Below are positions 1 to 13,175 of a DNA stretch of 64,000 nucleotides, piece by piece (within the stretch, counting starts at the first letter, position 1; every line of letters starts with the position of its first letter). Below the pieces are notes generated by a model. The model saw only the letters and a program-made list of their open reading frames with translations. It did not search any database and was not told the origin of the DNA. The stretch lies in contig JAFFJZ010000003.1 in NCBI GenBank assembly GCA_018340375.1, positions 17,546,001 through 17,610,000 on the forward strand. The letters run 5' to 3'. The translations under genes were made by a program, and so were the position numbers. The DNA comes from Gonatopus flavifemur (lineage: Eukaryota; Arthropoda; Insecta; Hymenoptera; Dryinidae).

Positions 1-1796
1 CGCCTATGTATTCTTATTTACTCATTCTGATATGGAAAAATATCAAATTCGGGTTAGATACACTTGGATGATCGAATACACAAATCTTTTTATTTGGATC
101 ATGAATAAAACTTTGCGTATCATGAATCTATATTTTTGTTAAGTCGAAATTTGATGAATGACTGGCAAAAACGTTGATATCATAATTCGAGAATGCTGAC
201 TTGGGTGCAGAACCGAACACTGCGGCTAAAAAAATCGAGATTGGCATGTGCGAATGATATGTTATGTTTTTTTAAGAATAAGCGTTCGGCCTTCGATACC
301 CATTTTAAGCCAAACTTTATTATTATTTTTGACGTGTGCGCTGATTTCCAGGTACCACTCTTAATCCTTTGAACCATAATTTTTTGTGTTTTTATGATTT
401 ATGGTATAAAACATGATGGAATTTTGTTGAAAATCCCAAATATTCCATACCCGTATAAAATGTGAGTGCACTGTTGTTATACACGTGTATGATATTTACA
501 AAACATTTAAACGTAAATGAATATCATATGAATATTCATGTGTAGGAGATTGAGTTATTTCATGGACCAAGTAGGACAGAATTATTACAAAAACACTGTT
601 CCCGTGTTACAAATAGATCATTAGTGAAAGCTTCGAATGCGAAGCTATCGTGAAAACTTTGTAAGGGAAGATCTGAATTGAGACTTGATAATAAGGGATT
701 GTGAGATGAGGGAGCTGGAGGATTCCATTCGAACGATATGTGTAATTTTCAACAAGATGATTCATCGTAGATTGAATAATTTTTCAATATTCTGAGAAAT
801 ACTGTTACGAAAATCATATCTTCTCAACATATCTGGCCATATCTTTTAATATCCTTCTTGCAAAATTTAGTATCATTTTTGATACAAGATTTTTCATTAT
901 TCATAACAGTGAACATAAACGATTCTATGGATTATTAAAATGTATTATCAAAGAAGTAATTAAGTAAAAGATTAATTCAAGTTTCGAATCGAATTTCAAA
1001 ATAAGGAAAAAAATTTTAGAGGAAGTGAAACAATTTTTCCAAAAAAATGTTGACATTTGTGATAAAAATTTCTTGTATGGAGAAATGATCAATCTCTTCG
1101 ATTCATTTCCGGATAATTTACAACATCAAAAAAGTCATGCCGACAGGCGCCATCTAAACTGTAGTGTTCCCTTAATGTACATATATGTATGCAAATTAAT
1201 TACGACACGGATTGTTCGTATATACATTTCCTTTCATCTTCCTTTCTCTCCCCCTGAAGTCGAATTCATTATTCAAGTACAACATTTGGCTGTTCCTTTT
1301 TTCATTAACGATTATCAAGTTTCAACAAGAAATTTGATATCACATTTGTTAATCTAATAATTGATATAGAAATTAAACCAAACAACATACTTAGCTTTTT
1401 CGTTCTCGTCTCAGCATGTGAAGAATTTTTATGTGTTTTCATTAATACCCCATGATAATTCAAGATCGTTATCATAGACAATTTTCACTGGATTGCATTT
1501 AACCTTGACATTTGATGAAAAATATTTTTCAGGGTGTTTACAAAATTTTCTGATTCCTGACGCAATACTTTGGATTATCTTTCATTTATGTCTTTCTAAA
1601 AACATGTTCAATTAGATTGTAGCATTAGAATTCTGTAAGTTGTTGAAATTCCGATAAGTTTTAATCCATTGACTCAAACTAGTCAATGTTGAGTCAAAAA
1701 GGGATCACAGTTAATCCAATATTTGCGTACATATTGGATATTCTAGAGAGAATCCGAAATCCTTGAATTTTGAAGTGGCATTTTTGATTTTTTTTT
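1..1796. other. gene-free AT-rich DNA
   Basis: No splice-supported coding exon, recognised motif or clear inverted repeat. The 110-codon frame at 1025-1357 has no recognisable domain and ordinary AT-rich composition. Confidence 0.5.
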
Positions 1797-2986
1797 TGAG
1801 GAGTTACATGGGTTTCAAATTCTCAAAAATTGATTTTAAAAAATTTTTTTTTTATTTGATAGTACAACTCTTTAAGAATATATTCCCCGAATTTCAAGTC
1901 GATCTGACTAAAACTCCAGGAGATATAGCATTTTGAACTTTCCCTCTGATGACTGTAGCACCCATTTCTCTCTTTTTTCTTTGACTGTGTGAAACCCTTA
2001 TGAAAAATATTTCTACGCCAAATTACGCCAAAGACTACGAAATATTACGTCAATCTACGTCCCACAGCTTGGCATAGTTTTACGTCATTAGGCATAGACA
2101 AAAATATGAATATTTGTGCCAAAAATACGCGAAATTGAAGCAGGGGAGTGAAAATATGTAAATTTGGTCTCTTAAAACTCTTGGTCATAGATTGGCGTAC
2201 TTTGACGTAGAAGTGCGTAGAATTTTCTACGTTTTTTTAAGAAAGTGTTCAAAATGCAGTATTTAGGCGTAGTTTTTGGCGTAATTTGGCGTAGAAATAT
2301 TTTCATAAGGGAAGAGCACATATTGTAGTAGCCAAGCCACGAGGTATTTTTGAGGTTACAGGTGTGAAAAATAGCTTGTACACAAGTATTTCAATTTGTT
2401 TTTTTTACAATATGATGAAATCTAAAATTTCCCGAAGTGATCAAAAAAGTGGCTTGAACGCGTTTTTCTCAAAACACACTTTTCGAAATCGGTAGTCAAA
2501 ATTTGATCTCGCCCAAATTTTAAACACTTCTTCGAAATATCATTTTGTAGTCTCTGAACGGAGGATTTTTCTTTCCTTCGGCTACAAAAAATTTGACAAT
2601 GTAATGAATACCGAAAATTTTACCGAAAAAGTGACACTTTCGTTCAAACCACTGCCAAAAATTCAATTTTCATTTTTTTTTAATCCTCCGTTCAAGGACT
2701 AGTTTTACTCTAATACTAAAAGAAAATATTTTTTTTATTTTTCAGATGAAGCAGTCGCAAGTAATTTTAACTACCGCAAACTACCTTTTTGTCGAGGCAC
2801 CTTCGAAAATCGACTGCCATATCAATTCAATTTATCATATTTTCTCATCAAAATTTTCCAAAATGTTGTCCAAAAGTTATCTAGTAATATGCGAAAAAAA
2901 AATGAATAAAAATCTCTTCCATAGTCAGACACAACAATCGAGAAAATTAGCTTTTTTTGGACTCTGAAACCCATGTAACCCCTCAA
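1797..2986. mobile_element. 1.19-kb TIR-bounded element with a second element nested inside
   Basis: Ends are inverted repeats: TTGAGGAGTTACATGGGTTT at the left against AAACCCATGTAACCCCTCAA at the right. The interior has no long open frame. Phrases such as AAGTCGATCTGACTAAAACT and CTGAACGGAGGATTTTTC look like transposon-derived non-coding DNA. A separate palindromic unit (1995-2311) sits inside. Confidence 0.6.
1995..2311. mobile_element. nested palindromic element (GGCGTA words)
   Basis: Left end CCCTTATGAAAAATATTTCT mirrors right end AGAAATATTTTCATAAGGG. Between them are many copies of TACGCCAA/GGCGTAG words in both orientations, forming a long imperfect hairpin. No coding capacity. Confidence 0.7.
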
Positions 2987-5596
2987 TAAAGTTTATATAA
3001 TTCATATTTTTTATTTTAGAAAATGTGCATGTGGATTTTTTCTTCAAATAACTTAGGGTGTTTCATTCGACCCATTATGATAATTCCTGAACTCTTTCAA
3101 CCGTGACGATTCTTTCGTTTCTAATTTATTTCATACACAAAACAAGTTCTGAATTGTGCAAGTATCGATGTATGTGCAAAGTTTTTATTCTAGGGCTTGT
3201 GCAGGGCATATTCGAAGAAAATTTAAGAACTGACCGAAACTCTGGATACTTTTTAGATCTGGAATTTTGGCCGACAAGATCTGATTCAGATCTGGTTGGA
3301 TCTGAATTCAAAATCACATTTAATCTCGATGAGCAATTGATTGTTCAATTGACAAACATTTTCTGATATTTTTCCATATATGAATTCAAATTTGAACACC
3401 TGTGTTGACAAATATAAGCTAAAATTGCAGTTTTCCAGATCTGGTCAGATCTAAACTTTTTTCCCTGGGAAATACTTCCTTAATTTGATTTTCGGCATGA
3501 AGTCTTATTCTTTTAGAATTAATATCGCTTCTGAATTCACTATACCCTTTGATATGAGGCGAAAGGCTCATTCTGTAACAGCCCTTGTTGAAAAAAGCCC
3601 ATTGAATCTGACGAAATTAAATCTAATGGGATTTAGTCAGAACATTGTGCAAGATTCAATCAGATTTGGCGAGAATCAATCGGTGCGTTTAACCAGGAAA
3701 GGCAATGTTGGATACTCGATTAAAAAAAAGAAAAAGGAAAGAATTTCACTAAAAATTAGGTCATTTTTTAAGAATTAACCGTTTTTACGTTTTATTAGAA
3801 CTGATCGTTTTCTTTCAGAACTAACCTTTTGGTAAGGACTGACCCTTATAATATGCCCTGAGCTTGTGATGAGGATAATGAATCCCTGCAACGAGGGTAT
3901 CAGTTTGCTTCTGTGCACCAACCATGTAACGTTCGCTCCAACATAAATGAACAAATCAATGCAATAATATTCAGAAAAACCATAAGGAACCTTTGGAAAC
4001 CCAGTTTTCAAGAATTTATTCAATAGTTTTGGAATAACCTAGTCAATACGAAATCGCCAGAGTCCCTACATTTATATTTTTCCTCGATAGAGCAAAAATC
4101 CGTTCCACACATTGTTGTGCGAACATTAAAGGTGAACAAATTTCTTCTCAAGTACTCATTGTAATTCATTTTTTGTTTTGTGTCTTTGCTGTTTTGGAGA
4201 TGGGTAAGTTTTACGATTCACAGTCCAGCGACATTCATTTTATGAACAAAATTGTGGAAAGGATTCAAATGCCCCGATAGCTCCTTTCCCCCTTCTCGTC
4301 ACGTCTTTCAGCAGGAAATGATGAGCAATCCTTAAAATAAGCGTACCACATCCATGAAAATCGGTGTTGAATAATATAACAGGATAAAAAACAGAAATCC
4401 AAAAAATAATAATTTTCGTATAAAGAACAATGCATTGAATGATGTATAAAAATTGACTTGTTCCAACTCCAATTACAACCATTGAAACTTACTTAATACC
4501 TCCTGAACGTCTCCTGGGAGTTATTTGAAAGGGCGAGATAAACCTTCTTCTAACGTATTGAACAGATAAAATTATATAACTCAAAGAATTATCTAAATAC
4601 CTTAAAACAAAATTACAATCATTACGAATCCGTATCTAAATGAATCATGGAAAAACCATCCTTTCTCCTAAAAGAAATTTTGTCATTTTTTATATTTTTT
4701 TTCTATATTATTTTTTTTATATTATTCAGAATGCCTTCCTTATTCAGCTCGCGTCCGATGTATCTTGTCCGATAGGACTTATCTGACCCTTATACAACAT
4801 GATGGAAATCAATGAGACTTATATATATCTCTCACATAACGGGATACGATAACTGAAGCTCGAAGATATCTGACATTTTTTTACTCTAAAATTTTCATAA
4901 ATCTTCGTTTCGAGTTCATTCCACTTCATTGAATCATTTAATCTATTCTTTCTACTCAAAAACCCACACCGAAAGAATTTTATTTGACAAATTCCAAGTG
5001 AAATCCCAGTGATCGAGGAACAAGGGGAAATTTTTTAAAATATTACTGTGCATTCTGTAAAACTTGTAGAAAATAAAACTCTCGACTGTTTACTTGTCCT
5101 TCGATTACTCAAATTTCACGATAATTTTTGCAATTCTTTCAGTGCAGGATGAGAGGCTATCTTCACTGATTCGCTACCTTGGCTTTGTTTTGGCATGATT
5201 ATTGTTAATTGCAATAACAAAACGTGGATCAAATTATGATTCGATACTTGTTGAAACAAATGGAAAAATGACTAAACTTTGAATCGACATAAGGATAAGT
5301 TTCATGATAAATCGCCTGTCAAAAGTACCGTATTGGATCCTCAATAAAAACACAGGAGAGTTCTATGATTGTTTGTTACAAGGAGATCTCATAAATTTGA
5401 TAACATTATCTAAAGTAATTTTTCTTTCTATTAGTAATTAATAGTTTATACTTGTGAAGAAAATAAATGTAGGTACAAAATTAATTTCCTGTGAATACAT
5501 CTTTCCAACTTCTTGTAACATGAAGAGTAATTCATTGGATCTAGTAATTCGATTATATTCCAATATCATAGTTTAGGAATCAACCATCTATATATA

Positions 5597-5632
<36 letters not shown>

Positions 5633-6013
5633 GAATTACTTGAACTTTCCATCACTATCAGAAATATAAGAATTTGCTCGATGTCTTGTCAACTCATTTC
5701 TCTAAACTACTACCGAGTACGTAAAATTGAAGAAGTAAAAAGGATGGTAAAAGAGAAATCGCTTCACTTAATTGTGTTCGGATATAATCCTGCATACAGA
5801 AAGATTTGTTGGTCAGAAGTGTCCAATCGATTGATCTATGTTTCCCGCATAATTGATCGTTCTTGAGCTATCGTAACAGAGAGATGGATTAGCTGGCAAT
5901 AAAATTTTCAATTTCAACGTAACGTCTTGGGAGGAAGAACGGTTATTAACAGATCCAAAAAAAGAACGTAATATTCATATTCGAAGATAATTTTAGAACT
6001 GTCTTCTTTATAT
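2987..6013. other. gene-free AT-rich DNA
   Basis: No exon could be supported. An AGATCTG-rich stretch occurs at about 3255-3460. The 97-codon frame at 3485-3778 contains NLMGFSQNIVQDSIRFGENQ, which resembles a short frame at 60310-60400 (RIGFNENVLSDSMRLGE), so it is probably part of an interspersed repeat. Confidence 0.45.
5599..5630. repeat. (TA)n microsatellite
   Basis: About 16 uninterrupted TA units. Confidence 0.95.
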
Positions 6014-6154
6014 TTATACCGTGAGGCCCGATTTAGCATACAACCTTTCCTTTACCACCTGAGATATTTGATAGAGATAATCTTTCGTAGACTTCGACGG
6101 TGGAATGTCCGGAGGCGCGGGATTTCCAGAATCCAGAACGGCGCCATTGAACAT
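6014..6154 (-). CDS. short unidentified reading frame, possible exon
   Basis: A locally GC-richer island in AT-rich surroundings reads as 46 codons starting MFNGAVLDSGNPAPPDIPPS and ending KSGLTV before TAA. The frame stays open a few residues upstream (RNVVRLLIIRYAYVN). The Pro-rich DIPPSKSTKDYLYQISQ segment looks more protein-like than other chance frames here, and CAG|GTGG inside it could be a splice donor. I do not recognise a family and see no partner exons, so it could be one exon of a larger gene, a small protein, or chance. Confidence 0.3.
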   Translation of the reverse strand: MFNGAVLDSGNPAPPDIPPSKSTKDYLYQISQVVKERLYAKSGLTV

Positions 6155-6599
6155 GTTTACGTAGGCATATCGAATAATCAACAGACGTACCACATTTCGA
6201 ACATTTTATTCTTATAATTCAAATCTTCCCATCACGCTGAAATAAACTTCTGAGTGTATAAAAATTTCTATTGAACCTGTGAGATGGAATTTCAATTTTT
6301 CTATTAATAAGCACGAATCTATTGTTCCAAAGTTTCTTATACTTTTTTTTTTCTCTTTGTCTTTATTCTCAATTTGAAAGAATTCCAAACGTGCAACCGA
6401 TTGATTGATGAGTTGTAGATTATTGTTGAAAGGATGATGAGGTGAAAAATGAAGAGAAGAAGTGACCGTTTAATCGAATTTACATACTTGTGGAATAGAG
6501 TGTAGCGCTACTAACATGCCGCGCGAAGAGAAGTTTTCATTAAATAAGGTTTGGAACCAAGAGATATCGGTATTCAGTAATATTCGAATTATTATTTTA

Positions 6600-7003
6600 T
6601 TTAAGGGGGCTAGAGCAAGGGGTAGTGGGGGAGGAGAAGAGTCCAATTTTACACGAACTTTTTTTCAAAGAGTGCGTAATTAATACGTATTTAAAGTGAG
6701 GATTACCGATTTACATACTTGAGATTGCTCACAGCCGCGCACTTTGAATTTTCAAATGATTTCTGAAGGCTAAGAAATAAAATTGTACAATTCGTTGACA
6801 TTTAGAGGTTGAAATTTTACAATGTTATTTTCCAGCCTTCAGAAATAATTTGAGAATTCAAAGTGCGCGGCTGTGAGCAATCCCAAGTATGTAAATCGGT
6901 AATCCTCACTTTAAATACGTATTAATTACGCACTGTTTGAAAAAAAGTTCGCGCAGAATTTGACTTTTCCTCTCTCCCACTTTCCCATACTTTAGTTTCC
7001 TTA
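6600..7003. mobile_element. 404-bp hairpin MITE
   Basis: Two arms of about 180 bases are inverted copies with few mismatches, for example TTTAAAGTGAGGATTACCGA at the left against TCGGTAATCCTCACTTTAAA at the right. A loop of some 50 bases lies near 6780-6830. The match extends to the ends (TAAGGGGGCTAGAG against CTTTAGTTTCCTTA). No coding capacity. Confidence 0.8.
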
Positions 7004-8580
7004 TAGGTTGTAATAAGATATGTTTCTGATAGGTAAGGAAGGAAAGATCTTTTGTATTGGGTGAACAGTTATTTCGTTTGAGGATTTTACGAGGAAGAAA
7101 TTTGACAGGATATTCCCTCTATCTTTGTTCGATGTGGTTCCAAGCAAATAAAAATCCTAGGACCACATGGGTCATGTAGTTCCACGTCGTTTCCACATCC
7201 GATTTTTAGAATCCAATGAAGTAATTTTTTTCTATTCTTGGTCGAAAAATATTCAATACTCATTTTAAATTTTTATCTTTTGAGGCATTCTATCAAAAAT
7301 CTGACGTCCTTGAAACCTAATTTTCGAGCGCTCGTTATTTGAATTCTTCCAAATGTATCGGAAACTTCCGGGGACATAAAAGTTCGCATTGAAAGATTTA
7401 TACTTATTATTTTATGTTTTTATTACTTATAAAATAACGAATACAAATTTTGTATAGGTTAAAAACCTAATGCTGGTATTTTGTAGTATATTTCCGCACA
7501 CATACCATTCAAAACTAATAAAGAACGTTCGTAAAATGTTTTCCTCGAACTCAAATATTCAAGTTCCAGAATGTTTGCAGAACATTTTTCAATTCCCATC
7601 ATTGGACGTTCAATTTCACAGCTGTGTGTGATATGCAGATCCACGAGAAAAAAGTAAGAATCTGGTAACGCTGTGTCTGGGGTATTTTTTAATAACCACA
7701 AATCTTCGAAGTTGATGAAAAAATCCGTGCATCCTGAGCGTTAAAGGGTGAAACCTGATCGATCAATGGAATTCAATAGGCTCTTTCAACAGGGGTTTTC
7801 TATTGAATTCTCCCCCTCGTGCATAATCGTCATATCCGCTATAGATTTCAAATTCTAGTCCCAATAACATCACTCACCATATTCGTGAAACTGGAAATCC
7901 CACGATGAGCGTTAAACTGTCATTCAATATCGCGATAAAAATTTTACAACTCGTCTAGGAAATAATCAAATTTATGCCGCTTGACGTCTCGTTCAATCAA
8001 TTTCTACAACGGAAAGGAATTCAAAAGACTATGGGATAGGATAATTTAGACCCATCATCTTAGACGTGACTTCATATTAACACGACTGAGATTTTATAGC
8101 CTGACCGATTTTCAAAATAATCCACGTTATATAATCCGAATATTTCGGCGAACAGGTTTCAATGGACAAAAGTGAAACAAATTTTACAACCAAAATAATT
8201 TAGAGGTTATTGGAGCTAATACGGTATTAAAGTCATAATTCTGAAGTGCTATCCAATTTTGTACTGTCCAAAATTATTGGAGTTCCGCTATTTCCAGATA
8301 GCAAAGACAGTGATATCTTCGAATTACAAAAGATAATCGAGATCTTGAAATGAAAGTGGAGACAATAAAATTCTTTGATCAACTGATATAAGCGGGTCCT
8401 AAAGATCCTGAATTTAATATATTTATTCTAATTTCACACTCGATGTATTGTATTAGAGGGAAAAAGTGATTGTGTACTCGGCTTGGTGGAACAATTTTTC
8501 TAAATTTTTCAAGGATTTTCTAAGTTTTGCAGATTCCGTTAGATTTTTTTGAGAAATTTTCAGTGAGATTCACAGTTTTA

Positions 8581-8840
8581 CCCCATACAACGAAAGTTGC
8601 TGTGCAATCGTTGCTCATCAAGTTTTCGTAAAGTTGCTGGGAATTTGCTACGCATGTGATTGAGAGTTTCATGAAACCAAGCAATTTTCCAGCATTGCGA
8701 TAACAACTCAAGCTAAAATCCTAGATTTACAGCATATTGTTGCGCATGTGGCGACGCAACGTCTCTACAAATTGCTTCAAACTGTTGTTGTACGTTGTCA
8801 ACAATTTGCTGCATATTTGCTCAGCATTTTGCTGTTAGGG
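8581..8840. mobile_element. CCC...GGG element built of TTGCTG/CAGCAA words
   Basis: Starts CCCCATACAACGAAAGTTGC and ends TTTTGCTGTTAGGG. TTGCTG, GCAATTT and CAACG words recur throughout in both orientations. Ends match only roughly, so it is a decayed copy. Confidence 0.45.
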
Positions 8841-11240
8841 ACAGGGACATTCAAAGAAATTTTGAGGAAGTTCAGCAGGGCGTTGATGCAATTTTATAGA
8901 ATAATGTATATAACATTGACATGCGGCGTTTACAGTCTTCAAATGTTTGGTAGACATCTTTTAGATTTTTTATAGACTACTTTGAAATTCATCTCAGACC
9001 AGTTCTTGTCGAAAACTCATGTAAAAGTTATTTTAGAAATGAATTTCAGGCGTAGGATATTTCAGAGATGTATTTTACATTAGTGTTAGATAAGAAACGT
9101 CCAAAAGATATCCCCAGATATAAAACGTTCATCAGTTTCATAAAAGAATTCCACGATGATTGGAGAAGCGTATCTATTCTTCAGGCTTTTCAGAATGTTC
9201 AGTAGTCGTCTTGTTTCTGTTTCAAATCCTGCATTTAATTTTATCCTACAGGTGAACCACTATTAACAGGTGCGAGCAAAAGAATGCTCTTGAACCAACG
9301 TTGTTTCACATCAAAAACATTCTTTTCAATCTCAGAAGAAAGATAAAGTTTATGACTCTGGAAGAACACTCCTTTGTAAACGAAACAAAAGAAGCCCAGG
9401 TGATGGTTTTTATAACGTGGAAATCAACGTACATTGTTGAAAAATTCATAATAAAACTTGCTTTTCAAAGGCCAATTCTAAATTGTATGTTCTAACTTGA
9501 AAAAACTGTTTCGAATAATTTTCATATTGGAAAGAAAATTTCCTCGAAGTAAGAAATAGAAGAGAATCCTATTGAGTTTGAAGAATCAAGTGCATATAAA
9601 GTAGGAATCCAGAAGTAGAATCGTTAATATAAAAATGGAGCTCAAATGATGAGGGTTCCGCCGTATTTACATCGAAAGCAAACATCTTATATACGGAAGG
9701 TATCCTTTTATCCCGCCTCTTCTGATCTTAAATTAGCTCTTTACATTTTTTTTCCTTATTCCTTTCTTTCTCCATATTCTACACTCCGAGAGCGAAAGAA
9801 TGTACCCCTCCATCTGTCCCATACCGTAGGTCAATGAACGCGATAAATACAATATAGTAAAACTATAGCACAGTTCATTCATAATTCATAATCCATTTAC
9901 AATCCTCGCGGTGTTTCAGCATATTTATTGAAATCCTACACTCCGTTGATTGAATCAATTAAGTATAAATTGTCCTACGCTTAGAGCATAAGTGGTCTTT
10001 GTTCCGGCCTTGAACTTTCACGGACAAACACAAAACATCCACACCACATTTTTTCACTGTTATCATCGTTGATATGAAATAAATTTCAGTTGGATATTGA
10101 ATACATTTATTCGCTGTTTGTCTTTTTTCCAAAGAATTTCTAAAAACTGAACAGAAGGCGTGGCTGTGAAAATATTTGTGATTGATCATATAAATCATCA
10201 TTTTTATGAAACTTATTTATTGAACTTCAACTTGATATTAATTCTTTAATGACCATATAAAATCTCGATGATTTTCATTCGATCAGTCAATGAGGAAAAA
10301 GGTGTGGAAAAAAGATAGGCAGCATCTCCAAGACAAATGAGGAAATAGTCATATATTTACGTATTTCTTTGGAATTCGCACCGTCCTTGCGTACGACCTT
10401 GCGGCATAAAGACGCACACGTGTGTACGAACCGGAATCAATGGAATCAGGTACCTCATCTTATTAAGGCACGATCATCGTATACACATAAACACAGATAT
10501 ACCTTGTGCTTTCCTGATGGAATTAGCACTTAGGGATATAACATTGTTTCTCTCTACCTCGTTCGAAACGTATAAGATTGTTCCGTTTCTTCAATGACTC
10601 ACTTAATAGCGATGGAGATGTGTACGAGACATAAAATATATTCTCCGTCTATATGTTCTGCCAAAATGACACATTCGAATAAACTAATGAATTAATAGGA
10701 AATCAAATCAAATGGGAATGTTTCCTTAATCAGGAAAAATATTTTTAACGATTTTTTTCTTGTTTTATTATAAACACTTTATTACATTATCATATCGACA
10801 TTTTTGGATGGATTTCTGATAGTCAATATTGCATAAGACATCTTTTCAATTCCTGGTAGATTTATTTTAGGCTTGGCCTCTTGTACGAGATTAGGAAATC
10901 TTCCTTGAATTCCTCAAAAGCTTTTGAGCTTTTAGGGCGTACAAAAATCTTTTTCACGTGTCAACCCTTGCGTAATTGGATTCAGGATTTTTTGTATGTG
11001 AGAAAACGATATCAGTCAAATTAGCTAAAATGTTGATACTTTATGGATTTTAATCTCATGAATAAATTTTGGTCATCCTGGCGAGAACCGGTTAAGCGTG
11101 TAAGAAGTGCGTCGTCCTTTTTTTTATGTTTCAGCCTGTTGCATTTATGCATGCAATAATAATTGTTGATTAACCCTTTTTCGGTGAATTTTGACCTGTT
11201 TTTAATCTTCACGAGAAATGTTTCTTGAAACCAGAAGCAT

Positions 11241-11476
11241 CCCAGATAATATTCTGTGCGCGCAAAGTTTGAGCCTCGAGAGCCGCGTCTTTATGCGCGC
11301 AGTTTGCCAGTGTTTTGCTAGCAAATAATACTATCACTCGCCATATGCACGCAAATAGCAATCACGCTCACAGTTTTGTCGACAGAAAGCGGCGCACATG
11401 GATCTGACTTTGCTAGCGATTTAGTAACTCGATTCGCACGTGAATCGCTTACATTTGCGCGCAAAATGCTATTAGG
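11241..11476. mobile_element. CCC...GGG element built of GCGCGCAAA words
   Basis: CCCAGATAATATTCTGTGCG at the left is mirrored by CGCGCAAAATGCTATTAGGG at the right. GCGCGCAAA and CTAGCAAA words recur inside. It is visibly richer in CG dinucleotides than its surroundings. Confidence 0.55.
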
Positions 11477-13069
11477 GATGATGCTAGCTGTATTCATACC
11501 AAACTTTAATCTCAGCAATAAGACTCATGGGGTAGACACGTTTCTATGATCCCACTGTAAAGAATTTTCTAAAAATTCAGACCGTTTCTATAATTTTTCA
11601 CAGCAACAGATCTGAATTTGCAGATGTATTCTCAAAACTTATCCAAATGGTCTGAATTTCCAGGAAGTTTTTGACAATGTTCGTTGCAACAACGAAGACT
11701 CTCCCTCATTTTCCCTTCATTCCCACGGCTCCCATTCCTCTATCAATATTCCACATTCATTTTGTCAAAGTCCTAGGTGGAAGATCTGGGATTGTGCTGT
11801 ATGAGTGGCTACATAAATCCTGTAAAACCCACTATAATCAAATCAGGACATGGCAAGAACATTCATTGTTCAAATTTCAATAAGTTTTCTACGCGGAAAA
11901 AAAACCAATGTGTTGAAAAGTCTCATATAATTTATTGAGACTCAGCACCAGTCGATATAACGATTCAATGGACTTTTTTTATTAAAATAAAATGTTCAGA
12001 AAACTTTCGGTGTTGTCTGGGGTGGTTTTGAATAGGTTTTAGACAAGAATTGGTGTTGTATAAGACATCTATAACCTGTTCAAAAAATATCGCAGGACAC
12101 AAAATGTGTATTGGAACATTTCTCTATCCGATTATTTACTTGTGTTCTATGTAGAGACGACATACTCCGTCAATGGTGTCTTTTCACTGTCCCTCGCTGA
12201 TATTCTCTTCCATTTCAATAGCCACAAAAATGTCGCTGAAATTTATCGTCAAATTTTCATTCTCTATGCAGAAAAAAACAGGTCTAAACCAGCAAGATCA
12301 AGGTTTTTCGTTTTTTGCAACCCATGAATCCCTAATTAATAAAACCCATTCGATCTCATGGAATGTCATTGGAGTTGAGAAAGGGTCTGGTTGATTCTTA
12401 TTCGCTCATTTATCAATAACCCAAAATTTGATGTGTTTCACCCGATTAGATGTAGATAAGAGTTCATTCGTTTCCGATGAGATTCCAAATTGCGTATTGA
12501 AACAAGTGATACACGCTATTTTTATCAAGGATGTTCTGTTTAAACCTCAAGAGATTTTGTTTTGCCGAATTCATTGGATTCCTTCGACCAGGGATCCACC
12601 AAAGTCAAAATAAGCGCGCATAAAAAGGAACGCGAATAAAAGAAGAAACCAAAAAAAGTTGCGAAATGAAACGGTAAAATGATTTTTTATTACACCAGTA
12701 TTTCTGATATCGCATCTGGTTCGTCACTCATAAAAATCGAAATAATTCCATCAAAAAAGATCACCAAATCGATGTATCGGAAAACATTAACCAACAAAGT
12801 TCAACCAATTTTATTGATCCTTTATCGATCGAATCAAAAACAAAGAATTTCGAATCTAGCAGCAAGGTTAAAAATCGTCAAAAGAAACGTGTGCTTCGAA
12901 TAAATTCGGTACCTCTGACGTAATCAAATGATACCTGGAAATTTCAGTATGAGACTAATTCAAAGTTCACATGTTTTTCAATGTTTCAATGCAATTTCAA
13001 ATAATATTAATAGGTACTTCAAAATACAAGGTTGGATTTCTGTTTTTTATTCTAATTTCTTTTCAACAA

Positions 13070-13175
13070 ACACAGCACCACAGTTACAAAAGGATTCATC
13101 AAGAATTCTTATTGAACTAATTGTGTTCTTTATGAATTCTTTGAAAATTCTTCTGGGACTGTGGTGCTGTGTCGG
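13070..13175. mobile_element. short inverted-repeat element (CACAGCACCACAGT)
   Basis: ACACAGCACCACAGT at the left mirrors ACTGTGGTGCTGTGT at the right. The right end, with its TTCTTCTGGGACTGTGGTGC context, recurs at about 26056-26082. Confidence 0.65.
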
